From: Sitta carolinensis
Lineage: Eukaryota > Chordata > Aves > Passeriformes > Sittidae
Direction: 5' to 3'
NCBI GenBank assembly: GCA_032173965.1
Contig: JAVUNC010000006.1
Span: 35,931,870 to 35,995,869 of the forward strand
Length of the DNA stretch: 64,000 bases
Shown: positions 37,660 through 48,109 of the stretch, one piece after another
How the letters are laid out: every line of letters begins with the position of its first letter
Position numbering within the stretch: the stretch's first letter is position 1
Position numbers and translations under genes: made by a program
Notes under the pieces: model-generated
What the model saw: only the letters and a program-made list of their open reading frames with translations
The model's database searches: none
What the model was told of the DNA's origin: nothing

Positions 37660-38060
37660 ACTGCAATCTACCACTTTGGGAGGAAGTGAGTTTGGGTAGT
37701 GCTGTGGGAGCACCACACCCCTGTGTGGTGCTTTATTAAAAGCTGAGAAACTGCACACAGGGGGCTCCAAGGCTGCAAACAGGGAGTTTTATTGGCAGCC
37801 TCTGTAGACATCTGGCTATAAACTCCCCAGGAACTGGAAGATATCCTCCAGGGTGCAGAAGAGGAGGACAGGTGTATGTCAAGCTACTGCACAGAGCAGG
37901 TCTGGCAGTCCCATGTCTGCCTGAGTGGTATTTGGTGTTCCATCCCTTTGACGACAAGCTCTAGTCCCTGCTCTTGGCACTTTTCTTCACAGCTGGTCTA
38001 AGCCACTGCTTAATATAGGCACAGATTTTCCTCCATGTGTGTCCTTGCTGACTGTCAGCT
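37660..38060 (-). mobile_element. Possible LTR or retroposed 3' end, antisense
   Basis: Read on the minus strand, this stretch has two AATAAA signals (plus-strand 37788-37793 and 37732-37737). The first is followed by ACTCCCTGTTTGCAGCCTTG. The second abuts a perfect stem-loop (37709-37732). It is richer in GC than its surroundings. AATAAA followed by a structured short region is the usual layout of an LTR R region, and also of an mRNA 3' end. I do not see clear LTR termini, a TATA box or target duplication. Just upstream on the same strand lies a coding-like tract (38070-38980), so this may instead be the 3' untranslated part of a dead gene copy. Confidence 0.35.
37709..37732. repeat. Perfect 10-bp stem-loop beside AATAAA
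   Basis: AGCACCACAC (37709-37718) and GTGTGGTGCT (37723-37732) are exact reverse complements with a CCCT loop. On the minus strand the stem begins in the last base of an AATAAA signal (37732-37737 on plus). Such a hairpin could shape 3'-end formation. The ten bases GCACCACACC (37710-37719) recur at 52121-52130 in another hairpin, in the same orientation. Confidence 0.75.
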
Positions 38061-38069
38061 GCTGAACCA

Positions 38070-38980
38070 TTAAATGTTATTAAAAAAAAAGAAGTAATGA
38101 GCTTTTTCTTTCCTATCTAAGACCTTTTTCTTGGAAACTGGTGATTTATTTTCGTAGCCATTGTTAATTTTTGCATGATGCTCACTCAACATGTCATCAT
38201 CTGTTTTGCAATACTGGCTATTAGGTTGAAAACAAATCATCCTCTGTATTTTAATACCTTGGCTTGCATCTATATTTTTGATCACTGCTCCAGAAATGTG
38301 TCCTTCTTCTATCCTATTTGCTTTCTTCAAAGTGACTTCAATTTTGACTGAATTCTTCAGGGACATTTTGAGGGCAATGTTTTTTAAATCTCTTTTGGGG
38401 TCATTATGCTTCAGCACTTCTCTATTCAGCAGCAACCTATTTTATTATTTGTCGAGAAAATTTCTTTTTCTCCTACCTTTACTGAGCTGCTTTCAGCATC
38501 TATTACGTTGGCTGCTTCAACTAATCATGGGCAGCAGTTCTGTGATGGTGGTCCAGCACATGCCCTCGTGGCAAACTGCTGTAGACCAAAAATAGACCAT
38601 TTAAAGACTGTGCTCTTAGATAAAGATAACAAGCACATGTATGCTCTTCAGCAGTCCTTTAATTTTTAATAATGTATGTATATGCTTCAGCTGTGCAAAT
38701 CTCTGGCCTTTATCTGACTGCAGAGACAGGAGGATTCCATTCTCCTGGATCTCTAAAATAAACAAATATATGATCTTACTTGGATAAAGCCCCTTCTTGC
38801 CCCTTCTTAAGTGTGTGGTCTGTTTCTCAATCTGACTTTTCTTTTCTTTCAAATATTTAAAATTTCTGACTGTAAGTGAGCTGCTTATCCTTCCATTTAC
38901 TGGTTTCACAGTACAATATTGCAAAAGTAGTTTTACGTTTCTCTTAGTAGGAATTTTTTCTCTAAAATGTAATTATTTTC
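38070..38980 (-). pseudogene. Coding-like tract, possibly a decayed gene copy
   Basis: On the minus strand one open stretch (38070-38441) translates to a lysine-, asparagine- and acid-rich polypeptide ending at TAA. Upstream, 38480-38595, in another phase, is a segment that reads as plausible protein except for one in-frame TGA; it is bounded by an acceptor-like TTTTTGGTCTACAG and a donor-like AAAGGTAGGAG. Further upstream 38616-38980 is open in a third phase. A chain of open segments shifted by phase and broken by a stop is the pattern of a pseudogene. However, A-rich DNA commonly gives such lysine-rich open frames by chance, and a plus-strand frame of 105 codons overlaps. I recognise no family, so this is a weak call. 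Confidence 0.25.
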
Positions 38981-41335
38981 TTAAGTAGATATAGCTTATG
39001 CACCACAAAAAAGTAGTTTTAAGTGCATGTAGTTTAAGGTGCTTTAAATTATTAAGTCACTGCTCTTTCACAAAAATATTTCCTTTTCCTGTTTATTATA
39101 GGGCACCTGCAACTGCCTCTAGGAAATGCTGTAAATCTTTAAGTGTAGAAATCTGAAAAGACTAGAAATATGCATAATAATTAAAGAATAAAAAAAAGTA
39201 TTTGCCCAGAAGAGGCTGAAGTGTAAGTTATATGAAACAACAGATATGCAGTACAGAATATTCTTATTTAGGCATACATCTTACCTCCTTTATTTCCTAG
39301 TTAATATTAAACAAACTCATTCAAATTATTTCACATTTTATTGTGCTAATTTTACTACTGCAGTTGAGTTATCCCTTTGTATTGACATATGCAGAAATAT
39401 CATCAGTCGTATGAATTTTACAAGTTGAATTTTGGTCATTAAGAAGCAGGAGAGAAAATAAATGGCAGACACTATTTAAAATTTGAAAAAAAAAAAAAAA
39501 AGCCTAGATAACTATAATTAAGTACTACTTGATCTACTTTTCTGAATATTTATCTTTGATCTTATTAATAAAATCACTCCGTCTGCTGATTTGGAGCAGG
39601 AATCAATGACAAATACAGAACTAATTTTATATAAAAAATAAAAATCACAGAGATGTCTGCAAATTTTTTTATTCTTTTATACCATAATTAAAAATTTATT
39701 ACTTCAGGGTGAAAAATATCAGAGTTACATGCATAATGAAAGAAGTTCATTAAGCTTATATGGAAAGAAAAAATAAGTCAAGGTTGTGGTATCCAATAGA
39801 AAAATTCCTTTGAATGGCCATTCAGAGGACCTCAAAGAAGAAAAGAACAAGAGGACACTTAGAAATAGAGGAGACCTTTATTACAGACAGAAGCTAAAGT
39901 GCTAACATTGCTACATATTAATATTTTATGACAAAATAACATTCCACAGTTTTGGGTTTTGTTTGGTTGGGTTTGGTTTTTTTTTTTGTTGGTTGGTTTT
40001 GGTTTTTGTTTTGTTTGTTGTTTTTTTTACTTTTAGTCATATAAAGGTGATTAATAGTATTACTGTTCTTATTAACTGAGGCAACTTCAAATACCTCCCA
40101 GTGGTACAGGCTTAACTCATCCAGCCTGTGTCTGTCCTGTATTGGTTATTGATACAAAGCAGAGTGCCTCTGAGCCAGCTGTATTTACTGTTTGTTTCAT
40201 GCAAACCTTCCAGAACATGCAAAGTGATTTTCTCAGTCTGATCTTGGGAGTACCCTGAAGAAGACAACCTATCATACTCAAAGCCTGAGAATGAATGTAT
40301 CCTACTCTTTACAGAATCTGAACAATCTGAGCACTCACAGGGCTGGCCAGAAATAGAACTGAAGATAAAAAAATTTAAAAATGCAATATAATAAAGCATT
40401 GTATCATAATTAATGATTAATCGACACATGCTTTCTAAGGAATTGGTAATGTATTCAGTAGTTCTGATTTCATGCTCTTCTGGGTTACAAGTTTAAGTTA
40501 TGAAAATAGTTGGTTGTACAATAATTTTGGAACTCAATTCGGTATAGAGTTTTTTTCCTAATCTTATGCTATACTAGGACAAGAACATGTATTCAACTGA
40601 AACAATACAGCCTGTCTGAGGTGAAAAATAAGGACAGAAAGTCATACTAAACAGGCAATATGATACAGTTATCCAAGTCAGACAAACTGTGTTGTTACAT
40701 AACTGAAGCATGACCACATAACTAAAAGGTAAAATCTACTAAATCCATTTTGTATGGCAATCTGTACCCTAGGAAGTAATCACCTTGAATGTATTTTGCG
40801 CTGTTTGGCAAGAAAGCTGAAAATCCCAGGCAATACAGTAACTAAAATGTTCTAATATGAATCTTGTGTAAATCACGGAGGTTCTGAGTGAGACTGATTT
40901 AACTCTGTGTATAGAATTATAGAAAAAGTCTAATTGCAAAATATCTCATTTTGACTCTCAGGTTTTTAAAGGATGATGAAAACTTTCAGATGATACAGGA
41001 TTAAAAAATTCTAGGGAAAATTGTTTGCAATGAAGTACTGCAAAGGAATGGTCTGATCAAAAAAAGATGTTAGTTGATCAGACAGTGAATTTACATAACT
41101 GGGAAAAACATGTTAAACATTTTCTGTGGGGAAAATAACCCCACAGAAATTCACATACATGCAAAAAAACTATTTTTGGTCACCAAGGCAAGAGAAAGGA
41201 AAAAAAATAATCTAGCAATGAGGAAGGAAGTGAAAGTCCTGTTGAAGTTCAAATAATGGACAAAAAACTGGTCAAGTCCTTATATATTTGTCTATTCTTC
41301 ACCTAAACAAAAAACTAAAATGTACTTAGAGTACA
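38981..41335. other. AT-rich sequence, no recognised gene
   Basis: No gene is recognised. The longest frame is 105 codons (40112-40429, minus), without known domain. An A run lies at 39486-39500 and a T/G-rich tract at 39949-40028 (own entry). Confidence 0.6.
39949..40028. repeat. T/G-rich low-complexity tract
   Basis: Irregular mixture of T runs with G pairs and triplets, such as TTGGGTTTTGTTTGGTTGGG. No fixed period is seen. It is the strand complement in character of the A/C-rich tract at 63740-63846 and of the short one at 24736-24766. Confidence 0.85.
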
Positions 41336-41402
41336 AAGGTGTTTGGAACTGGATGTTCTTTAAGGTCCCATTCAACCCAAACTCTTCTGTGATTCTGTAA
41401 CT
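41336..41402 (+). mobile_element. CR1 LINE 3' tail, very short copy
   Basis: TTGGAACTGGATGTTCTTTA, then AGGTCCCATTCAACCCAAAC (41366-41385), then TCTTCTGTGATTCTGTAA is a close match to the extreme 3' end of bird CR1 (TTGGAACTAGATGATCTTTA, AGGTCCCTTCCAACCCAAAC, CATTCTATGATTCTATGA). Only some 65 bp were inserted, an extreme 5' truncation. The substitution level is lower than in the other CR1 pieces here, so it is probably the youngest or best preserved. Confidence 0.9.
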
Positions 41403-44400
41403 CTTGTAGTTCTTCCCAGGAAGAACAGGAGCTCAATGGAAAGCTCTATGTCAACTGTCATCTCTTTTAGTACTGTTTTGAACAGTTAACATATTGAATT
41501 TAGTTTGTATGGAAATGCAAAAACATCTTTTTTGGTATGATGATATCAAATGTGTTAAATCGAAAAGTGCTGAAAAAAAAAAAGACATTTTTAAAATAGC
41601 ATTGAAAAAATAAGAATTGTAGAAAAATACTCAATGTATATGGTAAATATATGCATATGCTAGTAAATATTATGAAACATAAGAATAATTTTAATATTTT
41701 TTTCCTTTTAAATTGTCAGTGGCACTGATGTTACCACAAATATAGTTTTGTCTCAGTCACTTTATCTTCAATTTTTTATTTTGATTACATTTATTTGCCT
41801 ATTCAGATTTTTACTTTTCCTAATTGCAAGCTACCAATCAAAACATCTCCTACAAGATTTTGATAAAAGAGCTCCTTACAGTCCTTAAAAGAAATTCAAC
41901 AACTAGAATAAAGTAATAGCAAAATGTTTTTTTATACTTTTTTAAATATGAGCATGAATTAGTTAGTTTATCACCTATTTGAAAGAATCTAAGAAAACTT
42001 TATTTGTCCATTGTTGGAATGACTACAATTTATTAAATTCACTTGAAAGGGGGCAAACAATAGGTCAAATCTCTTGGAGCTCTGAGAAACCAATTAATTC
42101 TATAAAAAAGAAGGAAACAGCAACCTTCACTTCATTAGACACTACCCAAGAGGGTCAGTCACTGACAGATAATACAGAGTATGAATAATAAGAGAAGGAT
42201 TTATTTTAATGAAGATATTTTTCCAGCTTAAAAAAAGTTAATATGAGATGTAAAATTGAACAGCTCTTTCATGTTTCTTGAAATTAAGTGGATTAAAATG
42301 AAATTTCAGGATCTAAATGTAAAATAACTAAATAACTTTACTTTTATAAAATACCAGAGACCACTCAATACCTTTTCTAAAAGAGGATAAGACTTGGAAA
42401 AATAGGTCATTTGGAAATCAATGCTCTCTGCTCCTTCCAAACTACATTAATTTCCCTAGGTTCAGAGACTAATAAAACATGATTATCTCCATTCAAGTTT
42501 GTCAGAAGCTCTTTACTCTCAGTTCCTGTGAAGTCCATCCACACAAAACAGATGAATGATTTTTCTGCTTCCAAGAACAGGGGTGTGGGGGTGAGTATAA
42601 AACATCCAGCTAGTGCACATTTGAACTGACTAATAAAACCTCTGTTTAACTACTAAAACCCCTCTTTAATTATGTAACCTGGGAAAGAGGATTGCATGTG
42701 CAGTACTCCTCAGAAACCATGACTTTTCTTTCACAGCAGGTGCGTTTTCTGCCCAGGGGGAGCTGACTGAGGCAGCCCAGCCCGGCAGCAGCGCTCAGGG
42801 CGCTCTCCTGCCTCTGGGGAGGTGCAGCTGCAATCCTTTCCTAACCAGCTCACTGAGGGCTCCCACAACTTGGGACCACACTTTAACCACCAGTTTACTT
42901 TAGATTGATATTGGTAACCCCAAAACTAGACGGATGTGAAGGGACAGATGGGTCTTTTTGATTTTCTGCCACAACTTCTTTGCTGGCTTGGACTAAAGCA
43001 ATAAAAACACAGCAGGATGTGGAGACAAGTGAGGGGACCTCCTCCAATGCAGGATACCTGTATATACCTATAAATTCCACTTTTCCTTTCATTGTGTGAC
43101 CAGAACTGCATCTTGATGTCTTGGTGGAACACATGTATTCTATCAGCTGTCAGAAGGACCACTAATTTTGAGCTTCCTTCAGGGAAAACTTCAACGGAAC
43201 ATGGATAGCTTACCTTTAAGAGACTGAAATCAAACTGAGTGAAATGATCATAATGCTGCTGAGTAGAAATGATGATGTATGAAAGCTATAGCCAGAATAT
43301 TCTAATTTTCAGTGGGACTTGGAAGAAGGGCAGGCTACAAAATAATTTTCTAGCTATTAATCTAATTTTATTAATTAGGTTTCTCTTATTCTTTAAATGG
43401 ACTATCTAGCTGTAGGGGGCATTCCCCAGAACTGGATCTAAGAATAGTCTCAACTTAGCAGGTGTGAACTTATAACTGCTCCACAGGAATTAAGAATGGT
43501 TATTTAAAATTTACATTATGAGCAATACGTGATTTACTGAGTTCCACTCATGTGACACAAATACAACTGCAAAAGAGCCAAAAAAGGTGGAGCTAGAGCA
43601 GCAGAAGCATGGCTCGGTAGATATACTGTTATAGTCCTTTATTAATTTTCATTTTTAAGCATTTGATTCTTCTATTGGAAGGATCATGCAATGAAACAAC
43701 TGATTTAGGAGTGAAAAAAAATCTCACTTTTCAGTACAAAACACAAAGACTTTTTACCTCTACAGCAACACAACAGAAAAAACAAACAAAGCAGCTTCAC
43801 AATGTCTACAGAAGATGTAGAAAATGAAGCAATTGTAAGGAATAATGTGATTTATGTCAGAATAATTAATCCTAATATACAGTTCTTCCAGTTTCACAAA
43901 ATATGGACCTGCCTTGTAACACAGAAATTATTTTTGTTCTTCAGTTCTAAAAGTTGATTTATTTAATTAATTCATTCATTCATAATGTTGTGTAAGGTGG
44001 AATGGAGGCTGGAGACTTTCACTCCATGTGAAATTGATTGCCTTTCCTTAGCAGTGTCTTAAACACACCCTTCCACTGAAATTGTTTGAACTGTCTCTGT
44101 TATTCCTTGATAACCCCTAGAAATATATGCACATAGATCTCATCAGCCTTGTATGCTCAGAAGAAAGCAGAACAACCACAGCAATCTGCAAAGACTTTTA
44201 TTCTTCAATAATAAGAAATCTTCCCAACTGTTTCTTATCTATACATCCAAATAAAGCACAATTTTCAAAGAAGTTCTTCAGTGAATATTTCTTTTCTTAG
44301 TGTGGGACTTTTAGGATGGTGAAGGCAAAGAGGGGGAACCAAAAATGAAGGAAGGTTTGTGAAATATTAAACTCAGAATATTCACATAACATATATGTTC

Positions 44401-47400
44401 TACTGGAGGATGAATTTGAGATTTAAATTGCCTGTAAGAAAAGGTAAATCCCATAGCTAGTAGATGGCATTTTACAGGAAAGAGATAGAGGTGCCTTTTC
44501 ACATACATCTGTGACTGCCTCTGTGCCCTGTGAAGAGGAGAGAGCAAAGGAACAGCTTCATAGTTTCTGCTTTGAAAAGAATTTCTACTTAGAGGTCTTT
44601 CCTTTAGAAAAATATTGTGCAAATAGTTACATTTGCAGGAAAAAATGAGTTATAATGGAGGAGCACATCCTACAGAAACTTCTTCATAAAACCACTTTAA
44701 CACAGTATCTCACAGAAACATTGCAGTGTATTATGTACATGAAAATTTTTATGTTTTAAGTTGAGATGATAAGGTTCATAAGCTGGGACAAAAATCTCTG
44801 CAGGGATGATACACAAGTTTAACTGTAAATGCAAATTTTTGTATACATGAATAAAAATCTATTTTTTATTATGACTGATGGAATTACGTGGCTGATGCTT
44901 ACAATAATAGGAAAATAATATCAGAAAATAAACAGTTTTTCATTCCACATCAAGCAATCAATGAAAGCTCCACAGGAAAGCTTCTATCAAAATTCTGTCT
45001 CAGGATGTGTATAACTTAAGAATGAATTTTTGACTTCATATTAGTCCAATCCATGATCCAAGTCATTCTGTGGAAGGTGATTTAAAAAAAAAAATGAAAG
45101 TCCATGGAAAATTTGTGTAAGTTTCTCAAATTAGAAAATAACATCAGAATCAAGGAACATATCCTAATAATGCTAATTTCCCAATTAAAATAGAGCAAAA
45201 GAATGGATTAAAACAAAAAAATGAGGTTGCATTTACATTAACTTTAATTGAAAACAAGTCAAAGTTCTTTTGTGTTCTCTTGGTGTTCAGATAGCCTGTT
45301 CTTCTGCATGGCCATCACTTGTCTTGGACAAGTCTTTTTTAGAGGAAGATGGCAGCAGATTTCCTGCTGAAGGATCTAATTCCCAACACTATTGTTTAAA
45401 CGTGCCAACTAGGCTTTACAGTACACAGCGGCATAAAACAAACTGTCAAAGCAGTGTTTCCTCTAAAGAAAGATTTCCACCTACTAGAAGGCCTATAGTC
45501 TTGGAGAAAATTGATTGGTCAACACTCACAGTAAAAAGAGAAAGTAAATCACTTTCAATTTCATTCATCAAGGACAAAACCAGACAATTTTGTTGCATCA
45601 CTTCAATTTAGCTAGAGAAGATAAATCCTTTGCACTCCTGTCACTCACAATTTCCTGTGAATAAAAACAGTGAAGGAGCTAAGTACCTTCATTTGAAGCT
45701 GGAGAGGCCATCATTTTAGTTCTTTCATATGAAGAGGAACCCTGAGCTCTGTTCTACAGCAGCAATGCTTTTAATTTCAAGAGCTACACTGTGTTTACTC
45801 ATGTACAAAGTTATTTCCCTTTGAGGATGCCTTGGCTTTAATCCGTTTGCACAAGAAAACTCCCCACGTGAATAGTGTCCCTTGAATCTAATAATTTTCC
45901 CTGCCTCTCCCTGTAGTGTTCATCTTGCTGGTGTATTCCTTCATAGTTAGGTGATCGCATTTATATTATGTGAGGCATTGTACAAGTGTGCAGTATTAGA
46001 GTGGCTTTATTACAGCCACAAATAGCCACTGGAGCTCACTGATCATTCCTCAGCTCTTTCCAGTTCAATTTACACTACATAAAACTGAAATATGTTTATG
46101 AACATTTCAGTAGAAGATGTTACATTTTGTGTTGTGAGTAAATGGTGGAGGACTCCTTAAAAGGCTGAAACAGATAAAATGTACATTTTTGAGTCCCAAA
46201 GGAAGGTGTCGAGATGTGATAATATAATACTTAAACAACTTGCTGGGAAGTAAAAAACCTAAACTTTGAATCTAGGAGATTTTGATGTATCACAGGCATT
46301 TTATACACCCTTCATGAGCTCAAACTTGAATTAGAATTTTGAACTGTTGTATTTTTTTTTTTTTTTTTGAGCTGATAATGCAAGCCATCTACTGTGCTCA
46401 GTAGATGGTCCTTTTTTATACAAAGGGAATAATAATAAAAATCTACAGTAAACATGCCACACAAACTGCATTTGCAAGAATACTTCCTTTATTGCTCCTG
46501 TGCTGATTGTTTCCAAGAAGAATGGATCAATTAAATTGTCCTCACCAGCTGACCTGCAACTTTCCAAATACCATAGAAGAGGTATCTTTGAAATGTAATG
46601 CATTACTTCATAATTCCTGTTTTACACTATTCCTGTGTAACAATTAATCGATCAAAAAAAAAAAATTGGAAGAACATATACAAAATTAGAAAGTTTTCCA
46701 GGTTCTGTGAAGATACTATTGTTTCAACATCTTGCAGAACAATGTTTCTAGGTTCAGGAAGTTAGCATTAAGCATTTCTCAAAATGCCTGTAAGTTTTAA
46801 ATTTTGAAAGGCAAATCCAGGGTGACATCCAAGGAATGCATTACTTACAGGTTTAGAAGGCAAATCTTCCTCAAGACAGATGGTCACACTCCAGGCCTTT
46901 CTTCTGTATCCTGACTTTTCCACTGTATTATCATTCTATAAGAATGAATAAATTATTATCCTGTTCATTTGCTGCTACAGACCTAGAAATAAATTTATAA
47001 AGACATATTACCTTCTTAAGAGATTAAACAGAAAATCAAGGTACAATATAAGCACCTTTGTATGGAGACTAGATGATCAGAATTTTATTTAATCAGTTTT
47101 CTTCTGTAATTACTCTATCCATCATTTCGTTCCCACTAAAAATAAAGCACAACTAAAAAGAAAAATTCCTTTGTGAACTGCAGTGACATAAGACTGACAA
47201 AGCCCAAGCAGTCTCAGTACAGTAACACTGTTAGAGGAAGAAAACTTTATTTTACTAATTATTTTACAAATATAATATATAAAATGCCTGCTTATGAAAC
47301 ACTGACTATATCTAGTATACCAACACTTGCAACAGTTTGCAGAGTAACCTATGGAAAACAGAGTGAGTCTGGCAGGTTAATGGTAGAGCTACTTGAGCTG

Positions 47401-47961
47401 TACTTTTACTGGGAGAGATCTGCATCGATCATTATTCTCTTCACATCTGTTGCTGTTCTCAGCAGTGAGACCTGATGACCCAGCAAGCAGCCTCCTTCAG
47501 ATGCCTTGAAAATTGGCCATTGCTTCAGAACTCGCCCTTTAAATTTAGAGTGAGCAGACTATATCTTACCACTAAGCTCACTGATTTAAAATGATGGGTT
47601 TATGGTACTGGAGAATACAAAAGAACCAAAGAGCTCTGTAATATTTGAGATCTAATTCTTGGGTTAGTCAGGATGTTGAGATATTTAGAAGTCAGCTTCA
47701 GTTTCTAATAGAAATTCCTGAGAGGCTTGCTAAACTGCCCATGATTTGGAGCATTTTCTCTCTTTCTGGTATCTTTTCATTAGAATTCTGTCAGCAAAAT
47801 ATATCCTCCAACCCAGGTAATCCACAGCAGTTATTACTTAATCAGGTTGACAAAGTGAGTAACATTCCCTCATAGTATAATCTGTCACCCTTTAAACTCC
47901 CTTTCCCCTTTTGACTCAGCTATCATTCCAACATACAGGACTAGAACTTTCTGCTAGGAAA
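41403..47961. other. AT-rich sequence, no recognised gene
   Basis: No gene is recognised. The longest frame is 113 codons (45270-45611, plus) with no known domain. A small GC-rich patch of about 120 bp lies at 42735-42860 (own entry). A run of 17 T is at 46352-46368. Confidence 0.6.
42735..42860. other. Short GC-rich patch in AT-rich sequence
   Basis: About 120 bp stands out by GC content, beginning just after an acceptor-like CTTTTCTTTCACAG (ending about 42738). One plus-strand phase stays open from there through about 50 codons to a TAG near 42900, while the other two phases hit stops early. There is no obvious donor site. It may be an exon of an unrecognised transcript, a remnant of a GC-rich repeat, or nothing. 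I do not recognise the translation. Confidence 0.3.
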
Positions 47962-48021
47962 AATAAAGATGTAAAAAATTATGAACTTTTCCATCTAGTT
48001 AAAAAAAAAAAAAAAAAAAAA
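47962..48021 (+). other. AATAAA signal followed by 21-bp poly(A) run
   Basis: AATAAA (47962-47967) lies 33 bases before an uninterrupted run of 21 A (48001-48021). This is the appearance of a retroposed mRNA 3' end. Birds have few processed pseudogenes because CR1 does not use poly(A) mRNAs, so a real one would be unusual. I cannot recognise a parent gene in the preceding sequence, where a 76-codon frame (47645-47875) is unremarkable, and I see no flanking duplication. A simple A-run next to a chance hexamer is the default reading. Confidence 0.35.
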
Positions 48022-48045
48022 GAGTAAAATGAGCCTTTTCACTAA

Positions 48046-48109
48046 TGGCAGCAGAGAGGATTCTCTTCTCTTCTCTCCCCTCCCCTCCAGCCAGGGTAAA
48101 CCCACGACA
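48046..48109. mobile_element. Possible LTR edge fragment
   Basis: After a CT-rich stretch, the sequence CCAGCCAGGGTAAACCCACGACA ends at 48109. Its reverse complement starts TGTCGTGGGTTTACCCTGGC, close to the TGTCGTGGTTTAACCCCAGC form seen at the edge of avian LTRs. As that edge is shared in inverted form by both LTR ends, the orientation cannot be set. No further LTR sequence is recognised on either side, so only a fragment is claimed. Confidence 0.35.

Noticed and set aside
45270..45611. 113-codon plus-strand frame
   Set aside because: No domain or conserved motif recognised and no flanking splice or promoter signal; expected by chance.
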